Source of the DNA: Thermodesulfobacteriota bacterium
GTDB lineage: Bacteria; Desulfobacterota; WTBG01; CAIYCZ01; CAIRTM01
Assembly (NCBI GenBank): GCA_028278025.1
Contig: JANQFE010000072.1
Span: 46,418 to 110,417 of the forward strand
Direction of reading: 5' to 3'
DNA length: 64,000 bases
In this document: one piece after another, positions 44,210-54,194 of the stretch
How positions within the stretch are numbered: the stretch's first letter is position 1
Layout of the letters: each line of letters starts with the position of its first letter
Program-made: the position numbers and the translations under genes
The notes under the pieces: model-generated
Databases searched by the model: none
What the model was told of the DNA's origin: nothing
The model's input: only the letters and a program-made list of their open reading frames with translations

Positions 44210-44776
44210 TCAGCTTGGTTTGTATACGGGAAGAAGTTCTTCGGGCAGATCATGCAGCCTGGGCAGATTGTTGTCTTTCTCAGAGAGGATCGGATCTGTA
44301 ACCGGCCAGTCGATATTTATGGTTTCATCCTTCCAGTTAATCCCTCGATCATCTTCGGGGTGATAAAAATCAGTGCACTTATAACAAAAGTCCACCACAT
44401 CGCTTAAGACACAAAATCCATGGGCAAACCCCTCGGGGATGAACATCTGGCGCTTGTTTTCTTCTGAGAGAATTTCACCTACCCAGTGTCCAAACGTGGG
44501 AGAGCCCCGTCTGATATCAACAGCCACGTCAAAAACTTTTCCTTTCAGGACAAAAACAAGTTTTCCCTGGGGGTGATTGAGTTGGTAATGCAGCCCTCTG
44601 AGTATGTTTTTGGTTGAATGGGAATGATTATCCTGGACAAAGGCACCGGTAAGTCCGACTTCTGTATATTTTTTCTGGTTATACATTTCTATAAAAAATC
44701 CTCGTCCGTCTCTAAAAACATCAGGCTCAAATATGTAAACATCCGGCAGGACCGTTTTAATGATTTGCAGAGGCAT
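44210..44776 (-). CDS. rfbC: dTDP-4-dehydrorhamnose 3,5-epimerase
   Basis: 188 residues from the ATG at 44776. The frame runs open to 44905 inside rfbA, but the family start ([20 protein letters not shown]) fixes this choice. RmlC motifs are complete: [35 protein letters not shown] with the catalytic histidine, [10 protein letters not shown] and [10 protein letters not shown]. It follows rfbA with a 20-base overlap. rfbB and rfbD are not in the window. The two enzymes would feed rhamnose or a related 6-deoxyhexose to surface glycans. Confidence 0.93.
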   Translation of the reverse strand: MPLQIIKTVLPDVYIFEPDVFRDGRGFFIEMYNQKKYTEVGLTGAFVQDNHSHSTKNILRGLHYQLNHPQGKLVFVLKGKVFDVAVDIRRGSPTFGHWVGEILSEENKRQMFIPEGFAHGFCVLSDVVDFCYKCTDFYHPEDDRGINWKDETINIDWPVTDPILSEKDNNLPRLHDLPEELLPVYKPS

Positions 44777-45656
44777 TATTCTCGCGCTCCTCTTCTTCCA
44801 GGATATCCAAAAGATACGCACCATAGGTGCTTTGTGAAAGCTCTTCTGCAATTTCACGCAGCTGTAATTTGTCAATATAGCCCATTCGATAAGCAATTTC
44901 CTCAATACATGCTATTTTGAGTCCCTGCCGTGCTTCTATTGCTTCCACAAAACTTGCGGCCTGCTGCAGGGCCTCGTGTGTGCCGGTATCAAGCCATGAC
45001 AAACCACGCCCAAGCAGTTCTACCCTCAGCTCGCCCCTGCGCAAATATTCCAGATTAACATCTGTTATCTCAAGTTCCCCCCGCTTGGATGGTTGTATAT
45101 TTTCTGCAATCTTAATTACCGTATTATCATAAAAATATATACCCGGCACAGCAAACCGTGATTTGGGGTTTGGGGGTTTCTCTTCAATTTTCAGCACCTT
45201 GCCGTTCTTATCAAAATAAACAACACCATAGCGTTCCGGATCTTTAACCGGATATCCAAAAACCAGGCCGCCCTTTTTTAGGGCCGCCGCCCGTTGTAAA
45301 GTATCCGGAAACCCGTGTCCGTAAAAAATATTATCGCCTAAAATCAAACAGACCGTATCACTGCCGATAAAAGACTTGCCAATGATAAAAGCCTGGGCAA
45401 TACCTTCGGGCCTGGGTTGTTCTGCGTAAGAAAAAGAAAGCCCGATCTGGGATCCGTCATTGAAAAGATTTTTAAATTTCGGCAGATCTTCAGGGGTTGA
45501 AATTATGAGTATTTCACGTATTCCCGCAAACATTAACACAGACAGCGGATAGTATATCAGGGGCTTATCATAAATGGGAAGCAGCTGTTTGCTTACTGTA
45601 CGCGTAACAGGATACAGGCGCGTTCCTGCTCCACCGGCAAGTATGATTCCTTTCAT
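44757..45656 (-). CDS. rfbA: glucose-1-phosphate thymidylyltransferase
   Basis: 299 residues from the ATG at 45656, seven bases after GGAG; a GTG two codons earlier is less likely. [17 protein letters not shown] at the start, then [28 protein letters not shown] and [15 protein letters not shown] are canonical RmlA. It makes dTDP-glucose. The length is normal (about 290-300). It overlaps rfbC by 20 bases. Confidence 0.95.
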   Translation of the reverse strand: MKGIILAGGAGTRLYPVTRTVSKQLLPIYDKPLIYYPLSVLMFAGIREILIISTPEDLPKFKNLFNDGSQIGLSFSYAEQPRPEGIAQAFIIGKSFIGSDTVCLILGDNIFYGHGFPDTLQRAAALKKGGLVFGYPVKDPERYGVVYFDKNGKVLKIEEKPPNPKSRFAVPGIYFYDNTVIKIAENIQPSKRGELEITDVNLEYLRRGELRVELLGRGLSWLDTGTHEALQQAASFVEAIEARQGLKIACIEEIAYRMGYIDKLQLREIAEELSQSTYGAYLLDILEEEERENNASANH

Positions 45657-45788
45657 TTTCACGCTCCTTTAAGTTTTCAGGAAATGCATTGAGTTATCTG
45701 TTAATGTGATTTGATTATAAGGTAAAAAGGTTAACGGGACAATGCCCGCAAAATTTTATCTTTCACCTGTAGCCGTTGAGCTTCTTTT

Positions 45789-46211
45789 TTAATTAATTAC
45801 AAAATAAATCTTCTTCAAAAGTAGTGCATCCTGAGATAAAATTTTAACCATCCACTGTCCTGTATCTTTGGGATTAATGGTTTTGGAACTATATGTTCGC
45901 CAATTACCGGACCTAACTGGAAGAACAACGCGGGACACCATTTTCTCTTTAAAATACCATTCATGTATTACTGCTGTATCCGTTTGCGCCCCCACTACCC
46001 GGGTAAAACAAAACAATTTTTTTACATCATAGGAAAAAATTTCTCCGGATTCGACCGGTATTCTTTCCATAACACCCCGGCATATACTAGCATCGGTGAT
46101 TTTGATAGAATATTTGATTTTTTCTTCTTGTTGGCTGAAGCAGGCGGCAGATAAAAAGATATTTAAAAATGCTGCAAAGATAATTACTGTTATAATATTT
46201 TTTTTATGCAT
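45789..46211 (-). CDS. secreted DUF2914-domain protein
   Basis: 140 residues. A signal peptide covers about the first 26 (KKNIITVIIFAAFLNIFLSAACFSQQ). The rest is a DUF2914-like beta domain: LFCFTRVVGAQTDTAVIHEWYFKEKMVSRVVLPVRSGNW and WRTYSSKTINPKDTGQWMVKI. The domain is found attached to varied envelope proteins; its function is unknown. The gap to rfbA is about 130 bases with no clear terminator. Likely periplasmic. Confidence 0.8.
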   Translation of the reverse strand: MHKKNIITVIIFAAFLNIFLSAACFSQQEEKIKYSIKITDASICRGVMERIPVESGEIFSYDVKKLFCFTRVVGAQTDTAVIHEWYFKEKMVSRVVLPVRSGNWRTYSSKTINPKDTGQWMVKILSQDALLLKKIYFVIN

Positions 46212-46750
46212 CAGCCCTCCTTATTGTTTTAGTTAATGAGTATGGTTCCCGGGTAAGCATCCTGACAACTTGTTAACCGCCCCAAATAAGAACACGGGGA
46301 AAACACAACTGCCGACAGGTATATGGACACTATATAAAGCAGAAACAACTCCGTGGGTAAATTTTTAGCGTTTTAGTTATTTGGAAATTATTCCGAAAAA
46401 TATAGTAAGATACACTTATTATTTCAAGCATAATTAATTTTAATTTTCTATAAACTGTGTGCTTTTTAAAATTTGATATGATTTTACCACAAATTATTCA
46501 ACCAGAGAAGCCTAAAGTGTGATTGGATGATAACAGGTTTCTTTGTTCTGATAAAAAATATTGTAATTTACCCATAATTTTGATATAAAGAGACTACTAA
46601 TCAGGAGGGCTGCTCCAGCTAAAGAGCAGCAATAAAGCCAAAAATAGTATAAAAATCATTGGCCCTAAGAAAACGAGGGGGGTAAATCCAAAACACGGGC
46701 TTCAAACTTCTCCCACATGCTCCAAATTTTTTTATTGGAGAGGAGTAAAT
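46212..46750. other. A+T-rich upstream region of the CarD-like gene
   Basis: These 539 bases hold no gene. A seven-base hairpin (46609-46615 with 46624-46630) lies in the leader, and a GAGAGGAG ribosome site precedes the CarD ATG. No good -35/-10 pair stands out. Confidence 0.5.
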
Positions 46751-47233
46751 ATGTTTAAACAAGGCGATATGGCAGTATACCCTGCTCATGGAGTCGGGAT
46801 AATAGAATCAATAGAAGAAAAGACTATTTCCGGCAAAGATCAGAAATTTTATATGTTGAGAGTGCTGGGTAATGGTATGACCATCATGATTCCTACTGAA
46901 AATGTTAAGCAGGTCGGATTGCGCAAAGTTGTTGCCTGTAAAGACGTGACCAAGGTTTATAAAATATTAAAGGACAAAAAGGCAAAACCAGTAGATACGC
47001 AGACATGGAACCGAAGGTATCGTGATTATATGGAGCGCATTAAAACCGGTTCTGTTTTCGAAGTGGCTACCGTTTTGCGGGATCTCTTTTTATTACGTCT
47101 GGGAAAGGACCTTTCTTTTGGAGAAAGGCGGATGATGGATATTGCCAAAACGCTCCTGGTAAAAGAGCTCTCTATTGCTCAGGATCTGCCCGAAGATAAT
47201 GTTGAAAAAAACATTGAATCAATTTTTGAATAA
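46751..47233 (+). CDS. CarD/CdnL-family RNA polymerase-binding regulator
   Basis: 160 residues. The N-terminal TRCF-like Tudor domain is MFKQGDMAVYPAHGVGIIESIEEKTI, then FYMLRVLGNGMTIMIPTENVKQVGLR (1-65). The C-terminal helical part ends with RDLFLLRLGKDLSFGERRMMDIAKTLLVKEL, standard for CarD/CdnL. It binds the RNA polymerase beta subunit and stabilises open promoter complexes. The GAGAGGAG ribosome site makes the start certain. It precedes ispD by 268 bases. Confidence 0.93.
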   Translation: MFKQGDMAVYPAHGVGIIESIEEKTISGKDQKFYMLRVLGNGMTIMIPTENVKQVGLRKVVACKDVTKVYKILKDKKAKPVDTQTWNRRYRDYMERIKTGSVFEVATVLRDLFLLRLGKDLSFGERRMMDIAKTLLVKELSIAQDLPEDNVEKNIESIFE

Positions 47234-47501
47234 TAATTCCCTGCCGTGAGAACGTATGCAGCGGATTACGGTGATAAGGAAGCTGCACACATTTCCTTTC
47301 TCCATAGATTAAGGCTCACCCCCTAAAGCTGCTTTGTTTTCGACCATCCTGACCGGTATTGCAGTAGTTTAGCAGGATGAACCTGCACACAGACCTAAAT
47401 AATTGGCTTTTTACTACCGGTTGCGTTAAACTTGTGAAGACAAAAGACTGCTTCATTTAGAGTAGCCTTAAAGTGTATAAAAAAATATATCATAATTCTG
47501 T

Positions 47502-48203
47502 ATGAGTGTTACAGCTATTGTTCCGGCAGCCGGTTCCGGGGAAAGAATGCGCAGCAGGCTTAAGAAACCGTATATAAGCCTGTTGGGGCAGCCTATACTG
47601 CTGCACACATTAAAGATCCTCGACACTGTTTCAGATATCAGTCATATTATTGTACCTGTTTACCCCGGAGAGGAGGACCTGTGTCAACAGCAGGTAATGA
47701 GCCGGCTTTCTCTGCGGGCAGATATTGACATAATAGCCGGCGGGGAAACCCGGCAGGAATCAGTCAGAAATGCGCTGTCACGTGTGGCGGATAGCTGTGA
47801 GCTTGTACTCATTCATGATGGTGCCCGGCCCCTGGTTTCAAGGCCTCTAATCGAAGAGTGTACTGCAGCGGCACAATCAAAACAGGCTGCAACCGCGGCT
47901 GTCCCCGCAAAAGATACTATTACTATGGTCAGCTCGGCAGATCAAACAATTACAAAATCACTGCTCCGGGACAGCCTTTATATAATTCAAACCCCCCAGG
48001 TTTTTAAAAAGGAATTGATTGTGGCGGCCCATCAAAGTGCACTCGATGACGGATATAAAGGCACTGACGATGCATCGCTTGTAGAGCGCCTCGGCATTCC
48101 CGTAACGGTCATAATGGGCTCATATACAAATATAAAAATAACAACCCGCGAGGACCTTCTGTTTGCTGAAACACTACTGAAAAATTATTTTTTTGAAACA
48201 TAA
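47502..48203 (+). CDS. ispD: 2-C-methyl-D-erythritol 4-phosphate cytidylyltransferase
   Basis: 233 residues. TAIVPAAGSGERMRSRLKKPYISLLGQPIL is the IspD signature, followed by GGETRQESVRNAL and VLIHDGARPLVS (catalytic aspartate). The C-terminal TDDASLVERLGIPV is also typical. It makes CDP-methylerythritol in the MEP isoprenoid pathway. ispF follows directly, and no IspD-IspF fusion is present. The ATG at 47502 lacks a strong ribosome site. Confidence 0.95.
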   Translation: MSVTAIVPAAGSGERMRSRLKKPYISLLGQPILLHTLKILDTVSDISHIIVPVYPGEEDLCQQQVMSRLSLRADIDIIAGGETRQESVRNALSRVADSCELVLIHDGARPLVSRPLIEECTAAAQSKQAATAAVPAKDTITMVSSADQTITKSLLRDSLYIIQTPQVFKKELIVAAHQSALDDGYKGTDDASLVERLGIPVTVIMGSYTNIKITTREDLLFAETLLKNYFFET

Positions 48204-48260
48204 AATAGTTATTTTATAGTAAACATATTTTCAGCTTCACGTTAAGCACGCTGTTTGCTA

Positions 48261-48755
48261 ATGGATACAAAAGTTATGCGAGTTGGCATAGGATACGATG
48301 TTCACCGGCTGGTTGAAAACAGACCCTTGATACTGGGAGGCGTTACAATCCCGTTTGTTAAAGGATTACGGGGACATTCCGATGCTGATGTTCTCATTCA
48401 CGCTATAAGCGATGCAGTCCTGGGTGCAATTGCTCTGGGCGACATTGGCACACACTTTCCTGATACTGATGATTCATATAAAGATATCTCAAGCCTTACC
48501 ATACTAAAACAGATTCAGGGAATGGCCCGGCAGCATGGATTCTCCTGCAGTAATGTAGATGCAGTGATCGTGGCCCAGGAACCAAAACTTGCAAAACATA
48601 TGGATGAAATGAAAAAAAATATTGCCCGGTGTCTTGAAATAGAGACCTCACGCGTTAACATTAAGGCAACCACTACTGAGGGGCTCGGCTTTGAAGGCAC
48701 CGGACAGGGAATTTCTGCCCATGCAGTTGTGCTGATGTGCACAACTGCTGAGTAA
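48261..48755 (+). CDS. ispF: 2-C-methyl-D-erythritol 2,4-cyclodiphosphate synthase
   Basis: 164 residues from the ATG at 48261, or 159 from the one at 48276 ([12 protein letters not shown], the usual family start). Zinc ligands are D and H in GYDVHRL and H in [19 protein letters not shown] and [20 protein letters not shown] complete the pattern. It cyclises the IspE product in the MEP pathway. It lies about 55 bases after ispD. Confidence 0.95.
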   Translation: MDTKVMRVGIGYDVHRLVENRPLILGGVTIPFVKGLRGHSDADVLIHAISDAVLGAIALGDIGTHFPDTDDSYKDISSLTILKQIQGMARQHGFSCSNVDAVIVAQEPKLAKHMDEMKKNIARCLEIETSRVNIKATTTEGLGFEGTGQGISAHAVVLMCTTAE

Positions 48756-48899
48756 AATTTTTTAATACAAGACAACACGAACAAAAAGATTCATGCACCC
48801 GGTTGCTTGATGGTGTGACTATAGCTTAGCAGACAGTGCAGAAAACTTTTTTATTTGACACAAAAACAAACTAACCAGCACAGCCATAAGGATACGGCA

Positions 48900-50378
48900 A
48901 TGAGTATCACAGTCTATAATACAATAAAAAAAACCAAGGAACCGTTTGTGCCGATACAGGAGGGCCGGGTCGGCATATATGCCTGCGGAGTAACTGTCTA
49001 TGATTTTTCACATATTGGTCATGCCCGCGCCATGGTGGTTTTTGATGTAATTCAGCGCTATTTCAAGTACCGGGGCTATGATGTTAGGTATGTTCGCAAC
49101 TATACAGACATTGATGACAAGATTATCAACAGGGCCAATGAAAAGTCCGTGGCCTTTAATGAAATATCTGAACGGTTCATAAAGGAATTTGATGCCGACA
49201 TGCAAGCCCTGGGGGTTGAGCCTCCTACGCATTCACCACGCGCTACAGAACACATTCAGGGCATGATTGATATGGTAAAGACTCTTCAGGAAAAAGGATA
49301 TGCCTATGAAGTCGATGGCGATGTCTATTTTAATGTCGGCAGTTTTTCCCAATACGGTAAGCTCTCGGGAAAAGATATCGACAGCTTACTGTCCGGTGCG
49401 CGGGTAGAAGTAGATGAAAGGAAACAGAATCCCCTTGATTTCGCCCTCTGGAAAAAAAGCAAAGCAGGTGAACCGTTCTGGGAAAGCCCTTGGGGCAAAG
49501 GACGTCCCGGATGGCATATAGAGTGCTCCGTGATGAGTCAAAAATTCCTCGGCACGACATTTGATATACATGCCGGCGGCATGGACCTTGTTTTTCCTCA
49601 CCATGAAAACGAAATCGCCCAGGCGGAATGTGCTACCGGCAAAGTATTTGCCAACTACTGGATTCACAACGGTTTTGTAAACATTGACAAGGAGAAAATG
49701 TCAAAATCGTTAAAAAATTTTCTCACTATTCGCGATGTGCTCAAGGACTATCACCCGGAAGTAATTAGGCTGTTTCTTCTTTCCAATCACTACCGCAGCC
49801 CGGTGGATTTCTCAGCCCGGAATCTGATGGAGACCAAAACAGGCCTTGACAGGTTTTATGCAGTGCTTGATGAGCTGCAAAACATGGACAACCTTTCACC
49901 GCCCAGCAGTACCGACGACACCTTTCAGCAAAGTGCCCGGGAAGAGGTCGCAGCATTTTTGAATAAATTTAAGGAAGCCATGGATGATGACTTTAACTCT
50001 GCTGCCGCAATCGGGCATCTTTTTGCACTCACCAGAACCCTTAATGGACTCATTGATAAACACAAAAAAGATGCCTGCGGTACACTCTCAAAGACTCTGG
50101 CAGAACAGGCCCTGCACGTCTTTGCAGAAGTTGGAAACGTTCTTGGTCTTTTTCAGGAATCACCGGCGGACTATTTTGCGCGGCAAAAAGAAAGCAAACT
50201 AGCTGCCGCTCAGGGTATCACCGAAAATGAAATAGAGGAAAAAATCGCTGAACGAGAACGGGCCCGCAAAGAAAAGGACTGGCAATCTGCAGATAAAATA
50301 CGTGACAGTCTTGCAGAACAAGGCATCATTCTCAAAGATACACCTCAGGGTACCCAATGGAGTTTTAAGGAAAACTAA
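48900..50378 (+). CDS. cysS: cysteinyl-tRNA synthetase
   Basis: 492 residues from the ATG at 48900, seven bases after AAGGA. An open frame from a TTG at 48855 is less likely. HIGH motif in YDFSHIGHARAMV (about 33-45), KMSKS in EKMSKSLKNF, and zinc ligands C in YACGVTVYD, in HIECSVMS and in HHENEIAQAE. It charges tRNA-Cys. It follows ispF after a 144-base gap, and a TTGACA-like sequence at about 48855 may be a promoter. Confidence 0.96.
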   Translation: MSITVYNTIKKTKEPFVPIQEGRVGIYACGVTVYDFSHIGHARAMVVFDVIQRYFKYRGYDVRYVRNYTDIDDKIINRANEKSVAFNEISERFIKEFDADMQALGVEPPTHSPRATEHIQGMIDMVKTLQEKGYAYEVDGDVYFNVGSFSQYGKLSGKDIDSLLSGARVEVDERKQNPLDFALWKKSKAGEPFWESPWGKGRPGWHIECSVMSQKFLGTTFDIHAGGMDLVFPHHENEIAQAECATGKVFANYWIHNGFVNIDKEKMSKSLKNFLTIRDVLKDYHPEVIRLFLLSNHYRSPVDFSARNLMETKTGLDRFYAVLDELQNMDNLSPPSSTDDTFQQSAREEVAAFLNKFKEAMDDDFNSAAAIGHLFALTRTLNGLIDKHKKDACGTLSKTLAEQALHVFAEVGNVLGLFQESPADYFARQKESKLAAAQGITENEIEEKIAERERARKEKDWQSADKIRDSLAEQGIILKDTPQGTQWSFKEN

Positions 50379-50861
50379 TTATCATCGCTCATAGGGCAAA
50401 AATTCTATAAAACTAACTAACCGCAGAACCACGCAGACAGTCGCGGACTTTTTTCTCCCGCGACGCTGCGGGAGAAAAACCATCCCTGGCCTTTCAGGCC
50501 AAGGACATAATTGGTAATATGAGTCATGAAATTTCTCTAGCAAAACTGTTTTTATATCGCAATGCGATTGCATTTTCTAAGCGGACAGGTCGTCCGCTTA
50601 GAATGTCTGCGTTAGTCTGCGGTTAGTAATAAAAAAAATTAATCTTTTATTCATTATGATTTTTTAGTCCTGTTGCAATGCAGCCAGGTGCAGGGATTTC
50701 AGGTGGATATAAGGCTTCGGCTGTGAGCTCAGCCGAACGGATCGCCATGGCTCAGTTTTTTTGTCATTCCCGCCCCAATTTTGTCGGGGGCGGGAATTCA
50801 GTTTTTGAAATCTATATTATTACCATTTCGAGTATTTAAAAATTATTTGCCTCTTAACTAA
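50379..50861. other. structured intergenic region
   Basis: These 483 bases between cysS and uvrB have no gene. They include the palindromic element at 50416-50626 and a further hairpin at 50764-50797 (ATTCCCGCCCC / GGGGGCGGGAAT). Confidence 0.6.
50416..50626. repeat. MITE-like element with nested hairpins
   Basis: Terminal inverted repeats of 22 bases (50416-50437 with 50605-50626; about three mismatches) enclose three short hairpins: CTCCCGC/GCGGGAG, TGGCCT/AGGCCA and TAAGCGGAC/GTCCGCTTA. Ends of the form CTAACCGCAGA...ACGCAGAC are common in dispersed bacterial repeats. There is no coding capacity. Confidence 0.7.
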
Positions 50862-52862
50862 ATGAGTATGAAGTTTCAACTTGTATCAGATTATACTCCC
50901 AGTGGCGACCAGCCTCAAGCAATCAAAAAGCTGGCCAAAGGTGTTCTGGCCAATGAAAAACACCAGGTGCTTTTGGGAGTTACCGGTTCGGGTAAAACAT
51001 TCACCATGGCCAATGTAATTCAAAAAGTTCAAAAACCAACCCTTATTATGGCACCCAATAAAACGCTTGCGGCCCAGCTCTATGGTGAATTCAAGGAACT
51101 GTTTCCCCACAATGCCGTAGAATACTTTGTAAGCTATTATGATTATTATCAGCCCGAGGCTTATATTCCTTCCTCAGATGTCTATATTGAAAAGGATTCA
51201 TCCATTAATGAGGAAATAGACCGCATGCGCCATTCGGCCACGGCCTCATTGCTCTCACGGCAGGACGTTATTGTTGTTGCCAGTGTTTCGTGCATCTATG
51301 GGCTCGGCTCCCCCCAGGAATATGAGCATATGCTTTTACTGATACAAAACAGGGCTGATATAACTCGGGATGACTTCCTGTCCAGGCTGGTAGAGATACA
51401 GTACGAGCGCAATGATCTGGATTTTCACCGGGGTACGTTCCGGGTGCGGGGAGATATCGTTGAAATTTTTCCGGCCTATGAAGAAAGCACGGCTATACGT
51501 ATTGAGTTTTTTGGAGATACGATTGACAGCATAAGCGCAATAGACTCACTCAATGGGCGCGTTCTGCGCACGCTCTCACATCTGCATATCTACCCCAACA
51601 CGCATTATGTAACCACCCGGGACAACCTCAAACGGGCAATAACCGATATTAGAGCCGAACTCAAAGAGCATAGTGCCTGTTTTGAATCCCAAAACAAACT
51701 TCTGGAAACGCGCCGGATAAAGGAGCGAACTCTTTTTGATCTGGAGATGCTGGAAACAATGGGGTACTGTAACGGCATTGAAAATTATTCACGCCATCTG
51801 GATGGCAGAAAGCCGGGAGAGCCTCCCTTTGTGCTCTTGAACTATTTCCCCGATGATTTTCTCATAATAATTGATGAAAGTCATATATCAATTCCGCAAA
51901 TTCGCGGGATGTATAACGGTGACCGATCGCGTAAGGGAACCCTGGTTGAATACGGCTTTCGGTTGCCTTCTGCGCTGGACAATCGTCCGTTCACGTTTGA
52001 AGAGTTTCAGAGTCACATTAAACAGGTGGTCTATGTTTCGGCAACACCGGCTGAATATGAAATGGAGCAATCCGGTGGCAAGGTAGTGGAACAAATAATC
52101 CGACCGACCGGCCTGATAGACCCGGCCATTGAAGTACGTCCAGTATCAGGTCAGATTGATGATTTGCTGGGAGAGATACAGAAACAGACTGAAAAAGGTA
52201 ACCGAACACTGGTCACAACTCTGACGAAAAGAATGGCTGAGGATTTAACAGAGTATTACCGGGAACTGGGAGTTAGGGTAGCTTATCTGCACTCGGAAAT
52301 CGATACCCTTGAACGGGTCGACATAATACGGGATCTTCGACTGGGAAAGCATGATGTCCTCATCGGGATAAATCTCCTTCGGGAAGGTCTGGATATGCCT
52401 GAGGTTTCCCTGGTGGCCATTCTCGATGCTGATAAAGAGGGTTTTTTACGGTCAGAGCGGTCCCTGATTCAGACTTGCGGCCGGACAGCACGCAACGTTG
52501 ACGGGCGGGTTATTCTCTATGCCGATACAGTTACCAGAAGCATTAAAACTACCATCCATGAAACCACCCGCCGAAGGAAAATCCAAAAGGATTTCAATAA
52601 AAAAAAGAATATTACGCCTGAATCAATTAAGAAGAATATTACCAATATTATTGATACGGTTTATGAAAAGGACTATGTTACTGTTCCGCTGGCTGCAGAA
52701 CAGGCCGCAGCCTACCTAGGCAGGGATAAAAAGAAGGTTGCCGGAATCGTCAAAAAACTGAAAAAAGAAATGACTGAAGCTGCAAAACACCTGGACTTTG
52801 AAAAAGCAGCTGAGCTGCGGGATCAAATATATAAGATCGAAAAACAGGAACTGGAACTATAA
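50862..52862 (+). CDS. uvrB: excinuclease ABC subunit B
   Basis: 666 residues, full length. Walker A is [17 protein letters not shown] (about 37-53), with the beta-hairpin [46 protein letters not shown] (Walker B) and helicase motifs ending in [11 protein letters not shown]. The C-terminal UVR domain ([25 protein letters not shown]) binds UvrC. It acts in nucleotide excision repair. Confidence 0.97.
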   Translation: MSMKFQLVSDYTPSGDQPQAIKKLAKGVLANEKHQVLLGVTGSGKTFTMANVIQKVQKPTLIMAPNKTLAAQLYGEFKELFPHNAVEYFVSYYDYYQPEAYIPSSDVYIEKDSSINEEIDRMRHSATASLLSRQDVIVVASVSCIYGLGSPQEYEHMLLLIQNRADITRDDFLSRLVEIQYERNDLDFHRGTFRVRGDIVEIFPAYEESTAIRIEFFGDTIDSISAIDSLNGRVLRTLSHLHIYPNTHYVTTRDNLKRAITDIRAELKEHSACFESQNKLLETRRIKERTLFDLEMLETMGYCNGIENYSRHLDGRKPGEPPFVLLNYFPDDFLIIIDESHISIPQIRGMYNGDRSRKGTLVEYGFRLPSALDNRPFTFEEFQSHIKQVVYVSATPAEYEMEQSGGKVVEQIIRPTGLIDPAIEVRPVSGQIDDLLGEIQKQTEKGNRTLVTTLTKRMAEDLTEYYRELGVRVAYLHSEIDTLERVDIIRDLRLGKHDVLIGINLLREGLDMPEVSLVAILDADKEGFLRSERSLIQTCGRTARNVDGRVILYADTVTRSIKTTIHETTRRRKIQKDFNKKKNITPESIKKNITNIIDTVYEKDYVTVPLAAEQAAAYLGRDKKKVAGIVKKLKKEMTEAAKHLDFEKAAELRDQIYKIEKQELEL

Positions 52863-52887
52863 GAAATTTTGTTGGCCGCAATCTTAC

Positions 52888-52917
52888 TTGACAAAATAGC
52901 AAATTATTAGAGATAAT
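52888..52917 (+). promoter_or_regulatory. sigma-70 promoter of the sigma-factor gene
   Basis: TTGACA (52888-52893), 18-base spacer, GATAAT (52912-52917), 38 bases before the ATG. Confidence 0.6.
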
Positions 52918-52954
52918 AATAAATTATCATAAAACAGGGTCTTCTCAATAGATT

Positions 52955-53923
52955 ATGAGTCATGTAATGAATGACGATATTGACGATATAAAAAAAGCTG
53001 TTATTGTTCCAGAAGATGATGAAAAGCCGCAGACACGTCTTCCGGTAAAACAGGACCCCCTTCAGCTTTACTTAATGGAGGTAAGGAAACTGCCGTTGCT
53101 TTCTGCTGAAAAGCAGAAGTCTTTGGCCATTAGATACCGGGAGACAGGTGATAAGCAAGCCGCCTATTCTCTGGTAACAGCTAACCTGCGCCTTGTTGTA
53201 AAGATTGCGCTTGAATATCATCGGCAATGGATGTTGAACCTGCTCGATTTAATCCAGGAAGGCAATCTGGGACTTATGCAGGCTGTAAGAAATTTTGATC
53301 CCTATCGGGGTGTTAAACTTTCATACTATGCATCCTACTGGATTAAGGCCTATATTCTAAAATTCATTATGGATAACTGGAAACTTGTCAAAATCGGCAC
53401 TACCCAGGTCCAGAGAAAACTCTTTTTTAATCTTCAGAAGGAAAAGAACCGGCTTGAAAAGATGGGCTTCTACCCGGGACCAGCCCGTCTGGCAGAGGCT
53501 TTAGATACAGATGAACAAAAGATTGTGGAAATGGAACAGCGCCTTGGAGACTGGGAACCCTCTCTTGATCAGCCGGTAGGGGATGACTGGAAAGAGACCC
53601 GCGGTGATATGATCTCTGTTGACAATGAACTTTTTGATCAAAACATTGCAGACTATGAGCTGCAAAACCTGTTTAATGAAAAATTAAATGAATTTAAGGA
53701 AACTTTGGATAAAAAGGAACGCGAAATCCTTGAGACCAGAATCCTGTCCGATTCTCCACGCACACTGCAGTCAATCGGGGATACATACGGAATCACCAAG
53801 GAACGGGTTCGCCAACTTGAAAACAGGCTTAAATCAAAAATCAGACAATATATGCAGGAAACATTGCCGGATTTTGAACAGATGCAATTGCCGTCACATG
53901 ATAATGATGAGCCTGAGAATTGA
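52955..53923 (+). CDS. rpoH: RNA polymerase sigma factor, sigma-32 (RpoH)-like
   Basis: 322 residues. Region 1.2 DPLQLYLMEVRKLPLLS, region 2 (NLRLVVKIALEYHRQWMLNLLDLIQEGNLGLMQAVRNFDPYRGVKLSYYASYWIKAYIL over about 75-135), the RpoH box VQRKLFFNLQKEKNRL, and region 4 with SIGDTYGITKERVRQLENRLK. The RpoH box separates it from other group 2/3 sigmas. It likely drives the heat-shock response; dnaJ lies next on the same strand. The C-terminal acidic tail (HDNDEPEN) is extra. No strong ribosome site is visible at 52955. Confidence 0.88.
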   Translation: MSHVMNDDIDDIKKAVIVPEDDEKPQTRLPVKQDPLQLYLMEVRKLPLLSAEKQKSLAIRYRETGDKQAAYSLVTANLRLVVKIALEYHRQWMLNLLDLIQEGNLGLMQAVRNFDPYRGVKLSYYASYWIKAYILKFIMDNWKLVKIGTTQVQRKLFFNLQKEKNRLEKMGFYPGPARLAEALDTDEQKIVEMEQRLGDWEPSLDQPVGDDWKETRGDMISVDNELFDQNIADYELQNLFNEKLNEFKETLDKKEREILETRILSDSPRTLQSIGDTYGITKERVRQLENRLKSKIRQYMQETLPDFEQMQLPSHDNDEPEN

Positions 53924-54049
53924 TAAATATACCAAATTACGTTATGCTATTATTTCCGGCAGCATGGCTTGACTCACTACAATTAGTGTTTATTTTTTAG
54001 GTTTAAGAAATAAAAAAAGACGGGGTGTGGAAAAAGGCCCTTTAAGGGG

Positions 54050-54173
54050 GGGGCTGTTCAAAAATGACCAGATACAAGGCGTGTGAAATCATGAGAAATG
54101 AGGTCCGCCGCGGCGGATTGCAATGACGAATGATGAACACAACGCACTAGAATGGATGTTTTTCAACAGCCCC
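54050..54173. repeat. MITE-like element with CTGTT(C/G)AAAAA termini
   Basis: The termini GGGGCTGTTCAAAAATG (54050-54066) and its near-complement (54154-54173) enclose about 85 bases with an inner palindrome TCCGCCGCGGCGGA. I recognise similar elements as frequent in delta-proteobacterial genomes. An apparent 24-codon extension of dnaJ lies in it and is not coding. Confidence 0.7.
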
Positions 54174-54194
54174 AAGACTGCTAAGGATGCAATA

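Noticed and set aside
44210..45656. Incomplete rhamnose pathway (rfbA and rfbC only) as a sign of decay
   Set aside because: Both genes are intact, and rfbB/rfbD can lie elsewhere in the genome.
50379..50861. CRISPR array or tRNA cluster suggested by repeated hairpins
   Set aside because: There are no regularly spaced direct repeats and no cloverleaf or T-loop sequence.
54123..54194. N-terminal extension of DnaJ by 24 residues
   Set aside because: It lies inside the palindromic element, and the family start with an AAGGA ribosome site is at 54195.
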